Below are positions 48,441-61,930 of a stretch of 64,000 nt of DNA, in pieces. The notes below the pieces were generated by a model, which was not told the DNA's origin, made no database searches, and saw only the letters and a program-made list of their open reading frames with translations. Position 1 is the stretch's first letter. Each line of letters opens with the position of its first letter. The DNA comes from Rhynchosporium graminicola (taxonomy: Eukaryota; Ascomycota; Leotiomycetes; Helotiales; Ploettnerulaceae), in the NCBI GenBank assembly GCA_900074885.1, contig FJUW01000057.1:244073-308072 (forward strand), written 5' to 3'. Position numbers and translations under genes: made by a program.

Positions 48441-50730
48441 ATAATCTATGACATGATTCCTGTCATTGCACTCTCTTGAAAAATCCTAGAATCTATAACA
48501 TGAATCCTGTTATTATACCGTCTTACGAAATTCTGGAACTTATGATATAGATATTATTATTACACTTTTTTAAGAAATTCTAGATCTATAACACAGATCC
48601 TATCATTATACCCCCTTATAAAATTCTAGAACCTATGATATAGATATTATTATTATACTCTCTTAAGAAATTATAGTATCTATGATATAGATCCTGTTAT
48701 TATACTCCCTTATAAAATTCTGGAACTTATAATATAGATATTATTATTACACTTTCTTAAGAAATTCTAGATCTATAATATAGATCCTATTATTATACCC
48801 CCTTAGAGAATTCTGGAACCCATGATATAGATATTATTATTACACTTTCTTAAGAAATTCTAGATCTATAACACAGATCCTGTTATTATACCCCCTTATA
48901 AAATTCTGGAACCTATAATATAGATATTATTATTATACTCTCTTAAGAAAATCTAGATCTATAATACAGATCCTATCATTGCACTCCCTCATAAAATTCT
49001 GGAACTTATAATACAGATATTATTATTACACTTTCTTAAGTAATTCAAGATCTATAATACAGATCCTGTTATTACACTCCCTTATAAAATTCTGGAACTT
49101 ATAATACAGATATTATTATTACACTTTCTTAAGAAATTCTAGATCTATAATACAGATCCTATTATTATACCCCCTTAGAGAATTCTGGAACCCATAATAT
49201 AGATATTATTATTACACTTTCTTAAGAAATTCTAGATCTATAATATAGATCCTGTTATTATACCCCCTTATAAAATTCTGGAACCCATAATATAGATATT
49301 ATTATTATACTCTCTCAAGAAAATGTAGATCTATAATATAGATCCTATTATTACACTCCCTCACAAAATTCTGGAACTTATAATACAGATATTATTATTA
49401 CACTTTCTTAAGAAATTCTAGATCTATAACACAGATCCTGTTATTATACCCCCTCATAAAATTCTGGAACCCATAATATAGATATTATTATTATACTCTC
49501 TCAAGAAATTATAGTATCTATAACACAGATCCTATTATTACACTCCCTTATATAATTCTGGAACTTATAATACAGATATTATTATTACACTTTCTTAAGA
49601 AATTCTAGATCTATAATATAGATCCTGTTATTATACCCCCTTACAGAATTCTGGAACCTATAATATAGATATTATTATTATACTTTCTTAAGAAATTCTA
49701 GATCTATAACATAGATCCTATTATTATACCCCCTCATAAAATTCTAGAACCCATAATATAGATATTATTATTATACTCTCTCAAGAAAATCTAGATCTAT
49801 AATATAGATCCTGTTATTATACTCCCTCACAAAATTCTGGAACTTATAATACAGATATTATTATTATACTTTCTTAAGAAATTCTAGATCTATAATACAG
49901 ATCCTGTTATTACACCCCCTTATAAAATTCTGGAACCCATAATATAGATATTATTATTACACTCTCTTAAGAAATTATAGTATCTATAATATAGATCCTG
50001 TTATTACACTCCCTTATACAATTCTGGAACTTATAATACAGATATTATTATTATACTTTCTTAAGAAATTCTAGATCTATAACACAGATCCTGTTATTAT
50101 ACCCCCTTACAGAATTCTGGAACCCATGATATAGATATTATTATTACACTTTCTTAAGAAATTCTAGATCTATAACACAGATCCTATTATTACACCCCCT
50201 TATAAAATTCTGGAACCTATAACATAGATATTATTATTATACTCTCTCAAGAAAATCTAGATCTATGATACAGATCCTGTTATTACACCCCCTTATAAAA
50301 TTCTGGAACCTATAATATAGATATTATCATTATACTTTCTTAAGAAATCATAGTATCTATAACACAGATCCTAGCATTATACCTCTCACGAAATTCTAGA
50401 ACTCATAATATAGATATTATTATTACACTTTCTTAAGAAATTCTAGATCTATAATATAGATTCTATTATTATACCCCCTCACTGAATTCTGGAACCCATA
50501 ACATAGATATTATCATTATACTTTCTTAAGTAATTCAAGATCTATAACACAGATCCTGTTATTATACCCCCTCACAAAATTCTAGAACCTATAATATAGA
50601 TATTATTATTACACTTTCTTATAAAATCTAATAACTTAAACTAGAAATCTGATCATTTTACCCTCTTAGAAAGTTCTAGGACTAATAATAAAACTTCTAT
50701 TATTAGTACTTAACTATTATCTGAAACCTA
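48441..50730. repeat. 93-bp tandem satellite array (~24 copies)
   Basis: TTCTGGAAC recurs at intervals of exactly 93 bp (e.g. 48721, 48814, 48907, 49000, 49093). Each unit is itself two related halves of 46-47 bp: one with 'ttctggaac...cagatattattattacac', the other with 'ttctagatc...cagatcctgttattacac'. Units differ almost only by C/T and G/A changes (cagat/tagat, cactc/tactc). The first copies (48441-48530) keep more CA dinucleotides. The array fades out after ~50640. Confidence 0.95.
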
Positions 50731-53700
50731 CTCTTTCTTCTAATAGTGATCACTATAGCTTCACTCTTTATACTAATATATTTCGCTTAAAGTAATCTTT
50801 CTATAAGAACTCCTATTATCTTTACCTATCTATTTTTTATAGCAAATACCCTTATACTATACTTGTTATTACTACTTATCCCTATTTTTTATTCAATTAT
50901 TAAAACTCGACTCTTATCCTCGAAACCCTTCTCTCGCTAGTAACTACTCTACTACTATCCCTGCTATTATAACCCTTTCTCTATTTAGTAAATACTATAC
51001 TAGTATATTAATTACTATATAAAGCCTTACCCTCTAATTATGATACCTATAGCTACTCTTCTATATTAATACCCTCTTTACTATAGAAATTCCTACCCTA
51101 TAAGTCCTGCTAATATTAACTACTCTCTATTACCCGTAAGGTTAATTCTCAGCTATATACTCCTAAACCTCTTAATAATCTACTTTTAACTCTATATAAT
51201 CAAAATCCTAATCTTTCTTTTATCTTAAAATATTCGAGTATTAAAAATCTCGAAAATTATCCCTATAACGCTTCTTTCTCGCTCCTCTTCCACGGTTAAG
51301 CTATTAATATTCCTTTATACTAAGAACCCTATCTATATTTATACTACCGATAGCTACTACTACTACTCTAATCTATAGATAACCTCTAATTACCTATATC
51401 CCTACATTAGCTTACTATAAGCTTTCTAAGTTATCTCAGGATACCTACCCTTAGCTTTAGGCCCATATCCCTTACTTATCTAAATAAGTCTATATTATCT
51501 ATTATCCTTATAAGATTAAAAACTATAGAAGAAGTCTTATCTCTATAGGTAAGATTCTTTATATATAGTAAAAATATACTTTATAATTCCTCTATAAGTA
51601 ACTTTTACTCTAGACTTATTATCTGAAATAAGGCAGCTAGCTATTACTTTACTTCATAAGCTAAGAATCGTATAAAAAGGATAGTGCAGACTCCTTACCT
51701 CTATCGTAAGCTAAGCAGGATCATTTTCGCCTTAAGAACTATAGTAAACCTCTCTTTCGCTCTAATTATCTATCTACCCTTCGCTATAATACCCGCACCC
51801 AGTAGGTTACTAGTCTAGAGATATACGTATACTCCTCCGCCAGGCGAAGAGATATTAATATTCGAAATACCCTAAGAGGTTTTACTCTTCTCCTAAACTC
51901 CCTCTTCTACGCCTTCTCTACTGCCTCCTTCGTATATCTCTTGCTTCGAGCCCAGACCGATCTCTCCTTATTAATTATAATAAAGTATAAAGCTACTAGG
52001 TTCCTAAATATAGTTAAGGTCTTTAAAAATCCGCCCTTATCTAGTTCCTAGTTATATCCTTTACTTATCTTACTATCCTTATAAGTAAAGTAAATACGAA
52101 ATAGGATCTCTAAGCGCTTAAGTCCTATAGCTAATCTAGTCTTTATTATTCGTAATATCTCTATATACTCCTCGCAGGACCTTAAGATCAAGCCTAATAT
52201 ATCTATATCTATCTGAAAATATATACTATATTATATCTCCTAGGTATACTTATATACCTCGAGGTATACTAATCGATTATCTATATAGAGCGTAAGGAGG
52301 ATCGGCCTTTAAAGTACGATAAATCGTAGCAAGGAGATATCGAGAGTAGAACTAATACCGGCGGAACGCACTCAGATTATATTAATCTAGAAAGCTATCG
52401 CGTACTTCTAGATCTTATAGCGGATCTCCGATAGCAGAAGCGGAAATAAGATAAATACCTTATCGAGGGCGTCGTCCGGATATATATATATAAGCTATAG
52501 GATTATTATAGATATCGAGCCCGGATTAGCGGGCAAGATCGAATTAAAAGCCTCTATTATACGCGTGCTAAACTCCCTTAAAGCTATAGTACTATACGAA
52601 TAAGTATCGAATATTATTCTAAAGTAAAGTAATATACCTCTTTCCCGCGACCTTATTCGCCTAGCCCTTTCCTCTTCTTACTATTATAGTATAAATTATA
52701 TCAAGGGCAGGAATCTCCTATGCTAATTCGCTCTATAGTCCGACTAAGTAGGGTATAGTCTACGTAATCATATAGCTCGTTATATCTTTATACCAGCGTT
52801 ATATCAGTATTTTAGTTAATATTTACTATCTCCAGAAGATCTGCCGTTTAATATATAACTCAGGATATTTTAGTATATAAGTATATCAAAACACGCTAGC
52901 GCGCTATCACTATAGTAATATCACGCTATATTCCATATTACTACCAGGAATACTTAGCCCTCGACCGAATTCCTAAGATAAATACTCTTCCTTATCTATC
53001 GTTTACGCTTCGGCACTTATTCTATCACCCAAAAGCGCTACTTAAGATAGGTTTCAAGCTCTCTTTAGAAGAACTTCATCGTGAAGTTAAGACCCTCTCT
53101 AGTCATGATTTTCCAAGGCTAATTCGAACTAGTTCGCGGCTGCTACTATCTATCTCTACCTCTCTTCCGATACCCTTACGCTCTACTATATTACGTTTTT
53201 AGGTATATAAAGCACCTCTATCTATATCTTATGAAATATCCTAACTAGTATAGCAACTGATCCGCTACTTATTCATAATACCTTCTAACTTACTCCCGCT
53301 CCTACTTATAAGTAATCAGTCTTTATTTCTCTACTTCCTCTAATTACTAGTAGTACCCTTTCCTTCTAGTAGTTCTATACCGCCCCTCGTACCTCTAATT
53401 ATCGTATCGCAAATAATATCACTTCCGGCCCCTCTCTCCTAACTTTCGCCTATGACCTCTATACCCTTATCGAAGGAGCCGTCCGCCCCCCTAGGAATAC
53501 TCTTACCGAAACCTAAGAGTTCTATTAAGAACTTATTACTATAGAGCATCTTATGAATAGAGTCTAATACTTACCTAAGGGAAGTCGTCGAGAATATTAA
53601 TATAAGCGAACCTACTTAGAACAGACCTTATAGTAGACTAGCTAGTAATTAAGTCTAGTAAATACCTTCTCTTAACGTATCTATCTCCGTGCTACTATAA

Positions 53701-54290
53701 CGTTGATCTTTTATTATATCTAATATCCGTATTACTTTCGCTTATATAAAGCGCAAGTTTACGTTTATCTCGACTATTCCTCTATCTATTATACCTACTA
53801 CCTCCTAGATCCCGCCTTAGTTATATTGTTTTAGTTTCAGTAGCGTATTATAGTCCGTGCACCCTATATCTCCTATAAGCGCGTTTTACGGCTATATATA
53901 CCCTATTCGCTATCGTAGGATAGCTCGCGCGCGACAGGGCGCCTATTATTTTAGTATACTGATATATCTAAACCTTCTATCTAATATTCCTTTCGCAAAT
54001 CCTATTCCGAAATATAAAATAACTACTATAGTCGACCTCCTATTATATCACGCCTAGGCAGCGAAAGGCTATTAATATCTTATCGCACGTCTAAATCTAA
54101 TTTTAAAACGTAAATAACTTTCTATAGTGTCGCGCAGGGCCTTTATATATAAGAGACTAATAGCTTCAGACGAAGAATCGAAGCGCTGTAACCGCGAGGC
54201 TTAGCAGAAATCCCGAGCTCTTAAGCAGCGATAATAAGCTTTCCTATAACTCTCGCGATATTACTAACCTTACTAGGGAACTCCTCCTAT
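50731..54290. other. Decayed AT-rich repeat sequence, unidentified
   Basis: No intact gene. A plus-strand frame from about 52.29 to 54.18 kb can be read with almost only TAG/TAA interruptions, including an intact 66-codon piece at 53857-54057. Because TGA is rare in RIP-mutated DNA, this is weak evidence of coding. No family was recognised. Confidence 0.35.
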
Positions 54291-54295
54291 CCGCT

Positions 54296-55664
54296 TTTAC
54301 TATCTTATTTAATTTATATCTATCCGCGCGAAAGAATATCTATAACGCTACCTTTATAAACGCCGGAATCGTATCTAACGGAATCTTATATACTAAAATA
54401 TCTTAGAATATAAGCACCCTGAAGATATTTACTAAGGCCTTATACCTTAAGGGCTAGGAACCTATATATAATGCACTCTAGGACTAGATTATAGATTCAA
54501 TAGAGAGTAAGGAGGATATTACTATACTCTTCGAAAATAAAGATAGAAGCTAGAGTAAGGACCTCCGGCTATTCCGCGATATTAACTGCTATATGCTGAA
54601 GCTCATATTCTAACTAGTTAAGACTAGCGCTCCTATATCTGCCCTTATCGATATACTATTACGGAACGCTAAGTTTAGCTTTACCTTTCCCCCTCGCCTC
54701 GGACGCTATATCACTAGCTAGGATATAATTCCTTATACTGCTTATATTAGATTTACTAACTAGATCGTGGCCTTCTATATTAATACTATATTTACTAAGC
54801 TCGTCGCACTTTCCGGTGAGTATAAGAAGCTATAGCTCCTTACGCCCCTTACTGAAATAAATATCGCTACCTTGCTCTGCTATCTATCTGCCCCTCTCGC
54901 CCTTATCGCTACCGAATTAGAAAACCTAGTTATTCTTTACTAAACTTCAGAATATACCTTATTCTTTCCCCCTGGCGTTATTTATACTATATTCACTATT
55001 TATACTAGCTTCCTCTTCGGCAGGGCGTTTACTACCCGGGAGGGCATCTAGGGCGCTACTATAGGTCTTATGACTATATATATAGGTTATTTAGACAGCG
55101 ATATGGACGAAGAAGCTTAGTGCGAACTCGACGGTATCTTAAAGCGTTAGTACTTTAACCTTAAGGCGCTTTATAAGTATAGAGATTCTTATCTGCGTAG
55201 TAAAGCTTACTAGATCTTACGTACTACTAAGTTGCGTAAGCTTCGTCTTGATCCTAAGCTTAGGGCCTTAGGGGAGAAGTTAGAGAAGTTAATCGGCAGA
55301 CACTTTCCTATAACTACCCTTAACGCTCTATAGCTTAGCGATAGTAATATACTTAGAGAAGAGGCTAGTAGGGATCTGGATAGAGCATTAGAAGAGGTAC
55401 TGAATAAGGAGATAGTAAAGGAGCCAGAAGCTATAGTATCCTTATAGGAGTATAAGTCAGCTAACGAGGAGATTATAAGGTCGGTTTTAGAACCTGTAAG
55501 GGACGCCTCAGATATAGAGATAGCGGACGGCGATATAAAGAACGAAATATATATACTTACCCGGATAATAGATAATAGGAAGTACTGGGAAAACACTATA
55601 ATAGACGAGAAAAGAAAGGAAGGATTTCTAGAAGACGCGGTATTCGCTAAGGTAGCAGAAGTCT
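54296..55664 (+). pseudogene. Large decayed reading frame, unknown protein
   Basis: About 455 codons can be read on the plus strand, broken only by TAG/TAA. The last ~150 codons look protein-like: charged, helical, e.g. LREEASRDLDRALEEVLNKE and YWENTIIDEKRKEGFLEDAV, ending at a TAA. I do not recognise the family. It converges on another decayed frame (58560-56230, minus), with a 58-bp repeat array between them. The overlapping open frame on the other strand (55596-55210) is a shadow. It may be a gene of an unknown mobile element. Confidence 0.4.
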
Positions 55665-55904
55665 AACCTACTATCCCGTAGTCTTATATACCTCTAGAAG
55701 TATAGCCTACTAGAGCTAATGATTTCATATATTATATTATACTTACTTATCGCCTAGTATACCCTGCGTCTTCACTTTATATATAGCTGAGATAAGAGAG
55801 ATCGTTACTTAGGCTATAGACTAGACTAGGCAGTATAGATTTATATATATCTATTCGATAACGAGATACCTGTTATAATTATATATTCTACTAATGTTTC
55901 AACG

Positions 55905-56225
55905 AGCCTTATAGTAGTACTATCGTCACGAGGAAAATCCACCTTCTACTAATATATTAATAAGTCCTATAATAGTTCTCTCGCTATAAGGAAAATCCCC
56001 TTTCTACTAATATATTAATAAGTCCTATAATAGTACTCTTATTATAAAGAGAATCTACTTTCTACTTATATATTAATAATTCCCAAGATAGTACTCTTAT
56101 TATAAGGAAAATCTACCTCCTACTAATATTATAATAAGCCCCATAATAGTACTATCGCTAGAGGAAATCTATTCCCCCCTAATATATCTACGAGCCTTAT
56201 AATAGCCCTATCGTAAGAGGAAATA
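55905..56225. repeat. 58-bp tandem repeats (5-6 copies)
   Basis: AGGAAAATC followed by a CTACTAATATATTAATAAG-type stretch recurs with 57-59-bp spacing (55931, 55989, 56048, 56105 and later). It lies exactly between two convergent decayed frames. Confidence 0.8.
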
Positions 56226-56229
56226 CTAA

Positions 56230-58560
56230 TATAACTTATCTAATATCAGAACTATATTTCCCCTCTAACTTCCCTGGCGCTTAACTCCTAGTGTACGCCT
56301 CGCCGCCCTCTTTCAGTATCCTAGTATACTGAAACTCTCTTTAAGGCCTTAAAAACCTTAGTATTCGCTCCTTTATTATCGAGAGTGATTCAGGGTATAG
56401 TAGGGGCGCTATCTTATTATATTCTAGCCGCCCCTACCCGAAAACCCCTCTCCTCTCTACTACTGACTACTAAATGCGCTACCCTATATACTTTACTATT
56501 AATAGTAGCGTTCTATTCCCGTCTAGAAGAAGTATTACTAAATAGAACCGAAAGAAATCTATAAAGAACGCCTACCTCTATCATTCTTAGATCGTTAAAT
56601 ATGCGCGAAGCGCCCTATTTATCTTACTATATATTATCTAGTACTATTTCGCTTCGAAATATATACGATTCTACGACCTATTAGCTAACTATAACTAGTC
56701 GAAGATAGCTCTTAGGTTTTTCACTCTCGTCTTATTCCCTAACGCAAAATATAGCCTCCCGAAGTAATTAGCTAAGTCGGACTTATAAAAGCGAATCTTA
56801 TCCTCCTTAATCTTACTCCTGATATTAGACTTTCCTAGATATACCTCCTTAAGTAGACCTTATAGGACCTCTTAGCGATACCTTCTGAAATATAGATAGC
56901 TAAGTAGCTATAAGATATTATTAAGCTTTAGCTCTTCTATTACCTTAGGGAGAACCTTAAGAATATTATCTAGCTCCTAAGCTACCCGTCGGACCTCACG
57001 CGTCCTCTAATTAAAACCTAGGATATCTGAAGACTTTATTATAAAGTAAGGTTTCACCTCCTCTATAACTTAGAGGCGCCTCTAGTCTACTACCGAACTC
57101 TACTAGCTATAGCCTATTTATGATAAGGTCCTCTCGAACGCCAGATCATATCGCTATCTCCCGGTCCTCTACGATATATACTTTTAGTACTAGAGGCTCG
57201 GTACTATCTCTAATATACTGCAGGAGAAGAAGTAGCGAAAGCACTAAAGTAAAGCATATAGTAGATAACTCCGGCCTTTAACGATCCTATTACTAGGTGC
57301 TATTATTACTACCGCCTCGAATAGCGTATATAGCTTTTAAATATTACTTAGTATATAATCGCAGAACCTAAGGGTTTCTATCGCTTATATAAACGAGGGT
57401 ATCTTCGACTACTATAGTAGCCGCAACTTGCGCTCTTGATTTATCTCTTATCTCTGATACTTATCTATATAGACTAAGAGGACTATACTCTTAACGCGAT
57501 ACTCTAAGCGTAAGGCTAACGCCTAATTATAAGTATTACGATATGTAATACGTACTTACTTCTTCGAGTTCCGATATACCCCCTCGATAGTCTCTTATTT
57601 CTTCCCTACTTATTTCCTATCTAATACTACCGAGTACTAGGTCGTCTAGTCGAGGCAGAGCTCTAATATACTCTTATTCTAAAAGAGATAGATTATACTA
57701 GTATCTATAATCTCCTTCTCTACTATATAATATTATAAGTACTATAAGCCTGCAGTATAAATCTACGACTTCTTTGCAGGAATATATATTATATTTACCG
57801 CCTTATATAGGAACTTAATATTATAATACTATATTACCCCCTCGACCGGCTCGATATATATATTCTCGAGAAACCTCTCTAAATAATATCGTTTCTATAA
57901 GTATACCTAAGCCTCTCCTTAATCAGATATCCTCTCTATAGGTACGCTTAGGCAGATCTCTATCGCTATATCTATATATAGCTCTTCGTGCTATAGGAAC
58001 CTCTAATCGAAGATAGTATTAAGCTTATCGTAGAACTTAGCCATAACTGTAAGGAATAAATCCTAGCCTTAGAATTATAACTTATAACCCTTACTTATTA
58101 TATAAAGAAAGGTATTAGAGAAATCCTGCAGATCGGCTTCCTATATATAGCTTTATACTATTATCTAGATCGCCTCGAGGTATTAGGACTAGATAGCGTA
58201 AGTCCGGTATTATCTTACTATCGAATCTTGCGCCCCTGTTCGGGTTTCGTTCGCTTTCGCCGCGGCATTTAACTAACTTGTTAGCTAAGTTAGTAGGATA
58301 TACTAGGTAGCTATATTTAGGATATAGTCGAAGATACTCTTAAGTATAATACCATCTATAAAGGCTCGTATCTAGACCTCCGTTAGGCCCTTAAAGGGAA
58401 TATCCGACCTATAAAGACGAGGCAGGAATACGTAGACTATATAATTATAAATCCCTTAGATCCTACTAATATATACGTATAGGATTTATTATAGCTAAAG
58501 AGTCGCTACTCTTAAAGTTCCCTTATTATCCTCGTAATAAATTCTTCGTTCGATCTTTAT
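56230..58560 (-). pseudogene. Large decayed reading frame, unknown protein
   Basis: At least 770 codons can be read on the minus strand with only TAG/TAA breaks, and the frame is continuous. The reading looks like a real protein: KKSQIYTAGLQYLQYYIVEK, RNSKKQVRITYRNTYNQAL, EAVVIIAPSNRIVKGRSYLL, KEVYLGKSNIRSKIKEDK. The stop positions suit lost Gln or Trp codons. I do not recognise it; it lacks the transposase, reverse transcriptase and helicase motifs I looked for. The start may lie further right, perhaps including the 72-bp repeats at 59.5-60.0 kb. Position limits are approximate. Confidence 0.45.
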
Positions 58561-59496
58561 ATCGCTTATAATCTTACGCGTAAACTAGAAAGTTAGATAA
58601 TAGTAAAGCTCTCCCTAAAACGCTCCTACCGAAACTGGAAACGTAATCGTACTATCGATATCTATACTTGTCTTAGGAAACGTCTGCGCCGGCTCCTCTA
58701 AGTATAAGTATATATTCTTTACCCCGGAGCTCTTATCTTGAATACTAGTAAAAAGCTCCTTAATTACTTCCGCTGAAGGCAGGACTTACCTCGCTACTAC
58801 CCCTTAGTTCCCCTGAAAACTATTAAATCCGAGTCCAATCGTATTACTCGGAAACCTCCTAATATTCTCGTATATAGTATCTAGCGGGTAATAATTATCC
58901 CCCGTAGCAGTATTATAGCTAATCTCCTCCCGGCTATATTATTAGTCTATATAGCTTAAGATCCCCGCCTAGGTTTAGTATCGGATAATATTCGCTAGTC
59001 AGTAGTACTCCTCGGACTATTCTTATATATCGTATTATTAAAGGAGGTTTAGTATATTCCGGTCGTGCCCGTCTTGCGAGGAGTCTATCCCAAGTCTATC
59101 GAATATATCTATTAGTTCGCCTAGAGAGTCTACTATCTTACGGTTACCCTTGTAGTCTATAGAAGCTTCTCTTATATCTATAATTCTATTAGCTCGCCCC
59201 GAGAGATATCTCTGATTAATATACTCTTACTTATTTATTCCTAGGAACCCTCTCCCTTTACTCTCCTATTATCCTAATAGAACGTACGCTAATCTCGGCA
59301 GCCCCTTCCGTCTAAGGGACTCTCTACCTTATCTCTCCTTAATTACTACTACTTTACCCGCTTATAGCCCGAAGAATCGAAACGCGACGTTTATCAGATA
59401 GTAAAGTATTCCGAGTTTAGGGATAGTAATAGTAAGGCGATCGTAGGGTTATAATCTACTAGTTATTCTAATTATCTAGGAGTCGAGATGCAGTCC
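58561..59496. other. Decayed sequence between the minus-strand frame and the 72-bp repeats
   Basis: No intact gene. It may be the upstream part of the decayed minus-strand gene. Nothing specific was identified. Confidence 0.3.
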
Positions 59497-60000
59497 GCGA
59501 ATAATACTACCTTACTACTACTCCTCGCTGCTAGTAATAGGATATCGATTATCGCGAAACCCGAGTCCCTAGCTGATCCTGCGTTAATATTACTTCCTGC
59601 TCTTAGTAAGAGAGACTTAATTATAGCGAAACCTGAGTCCTCGATTGAGGATACCTCGATACTACTCCTAGCGTCCGGTAGTAAGGAATTAATAGTAGTA
59701 AGACCGGAGCCTGCGATTAAAGCTGCCTCGATACTACTCCTAGCGTCCGGCAGCAGGGAATTAATCATAGCTAAACCCGAGTCTCCGATTATAGATACTT
59801 TAATACTACTCTTAGCGTCCGGTAGTAGGGAATTGATTATAGCTAAACCCGAGTCTCCGCTTATAGACGCCTTAATACTACTCCTAGCCTCTAGTAGCAG
59901 GGAATTAATCGTAGCTAAACCCGAGTCTCTGATTAAAGACGCCTCCTTACTTCTCCTAGCGCCTAATAATAGCGAGTTAATCGTAGTAAGCTTATTACTC
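59497..60000. repeat. 72-bp tandem repeats, open in frame on both strands
   Basis: About seven 72-bp units; 'gcgtccgg' recurs at 59671, 59743 and 59815. The length is a multiple of three. The plus strand is open from 59488 to 60012 (174 codons, 24-residue units with LILLLASGSRELIIAKPES); the minus strand is open from 59768 to 59472 (98 codons, units with NSLLPDARSSIE). Which strand, if any, was coding is undecided. It is the longest open frame in the RIP-mutated tail. Confidence 0.75.
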
Positions 60001-60012
60001 GACCGACTCTAA

Positions 60013-61789
60013 CAGCTAGAGTATTCTGTATACCTTTCTCTGTCTTCTATCGGAGTTACTATAGAAAGTAAGATAGAGGCCGCTTAACAAGTCCTTACTA
60101 TATCATAAGTATACTCGTTCGAGGTCGCGTAAGAAGCAGACGACAGAGCTATCGACGGGCTACTTAAGGAGTTCTACCCTAAATTAGCACGCGACCTTCG
60201 ATCAGATAATCGCGTAATACTATAATAAAGCGATCTATCGGCCCTATTAGGATCTTTCCTGATTAATTACGCGATATGGACCTACTCGACGAGGTCCGTA
60301 CTCTATCTTTCCTCGACTAACCACTCGAAGCTAACCTTCTTCTTACTTTTGCGGCTTTTAGTATTATAAAGCAGATAACAGGAATATGACGTATAATATA
60401 GGACAAGGAATTTTTACACTAGTAGAATACTAAGCAGAGATAATATAGTAGTTTAATATTTAGATATATTAATATGCTAAAACACTAGGGTATACCTGCG
60501 TCTACTAGGCGACCGTCGGAGACCGGCCGTATTATAATAAACCTGATTTCCCCGAGAAGCTATTCTAATTCACTATAGACTATTACGGCCGAAACTGAAT
60601 ATATATTACTATAGCGACTATTCTCTAATCGCGACTATATCATGTTATAGTACTTGCCTATATCCGTAATACCTTCTATATAACAGCAATAATAGTATAT
60701 ATATAGCTATCGTTAGAGAGAACCTGCTTCGCTAGAGTTCTTTCCTCCGCTCTGAAGCAGGCTAAGGGTTTTAAGCAGAGAGAAGCTTAGCTGATATGCC
60801 CCTTACGATGTTTATAGCGCTATTAACTTCGCACTAGGCTCCTTTAAGATATATGGAATTAGATACTCTGTAGCTGCGTATATATTGACCGATCCCGGGA
60901 AGGCGTCGAAGAGGACTTTAGTAATCCGCTGTATTTTCTAGGTGCTAATCTTATAGATCCTGGAGCTATTAGAAGTACTACGAGCGGAGGTTAAGGATTA
61001 GCTACTTACTAACTTAGGGCCCCCTTCGGAAGAAGTACCATAATACCTTTCCTAAACTACTATACTAGAAGATAGACTCCCTAGTAGACCTGTAGCTTAT
61101 TACTTAAGATATCTAGTCTTATGCCTAGCTCCTTTAATAAATAGCCTAAGATATAACTGCGAATATCACGCTCTTACGACTTAGCGAAGCCTTATAACTC
61201 GAGGAACCTTTATAACTTATCTCTATCCGGGCCTGCCGCTTTCTCCTGTAGATCTATAAAAGCTTAGTATAGCTTAAATCCGCGAATCGTCTTAGTAATC
61301 TCCTGAGTTATCTCCTACTTAGTATCTCTCGCCTCGCACTTAGTATATAATATAAAAAAGGTTTATATCTCTAGTAGTAGATTCTTCGCCGCTGCAGTTT
61401 CCGCTACTAAAACTACCTTAGATATCTTTACCTCTTTATATTCTACGATCTCATCGAGTAGCTCGAGAATCCGCTGTTAGTAAGCCCTCTCGAACGTGTT
61501 TTGAAAGAAGAACTCCTTAAGGAAGGTAATCTATAAAGCTAGGAAATAATATAACGCTACAGCGTTATTCTTCTTCCCCTTAATATGCAGCTACTATAGC
61601 TCCTATTAAAAGGTCTCTACCGCGTCTAGTTCGTAAACCCTCTCTTAGCTCGCTATCTATTACAGAGCTATTATTCTAACCGGATCAGCCTAGTATCTTT
61701 CCTTTATCCTTCTTCGTTTCCGGGACTACGTTACTATTCTATTCGGTATTATCGCAAGTTCGGGCGTAGTAAGGAGGTCAGTCGCCGGC
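60013..61789. other. Decayed repeat sequence, unidentified
   Basis: AT-rich and stop-rich in all frames. Several stop-suppressed readings look protein-like but none is recognisable. No repeat pair or terminal structure was found. Confidence 0.3.
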
Positions 61790-61930
61790 AGATTCGCAGC
61801 GATAGGATTCGCAGGATTTATAGTTATAGGACTCGCAGGATTTATAGTCGTAGGAATCGTAGAGGTAGTATTTATAGGATCCGCAGAGGATAGATCGGCA
61901 GAAGTAGGATTCGCAGAATTTATAGATATT
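61790..61930. repeat. 24-bp tandem repeats
   Basis: AGGA(T/C)TCGCAGGATTTATAGT-like units recur at 24-bp spacing (61804, 61828, 61852, 61876), with a diverged copy at 61906. In frame this would give 8-residue repeats such as GFAGFIVI. Confidence 0.75.

Noticed and set aside
48441..50730. CRISPR array
   Set aside because: Whole 93-bp units are repeated with no unique spacers and the host is eukaryotic; it is a satellite.
55210..55596. 128-codon minus-strand frame
   Set aside because: Ser/Leu/Ile-rich shadow of the charged, helical plus-strand frame, which looks far more protein-like.
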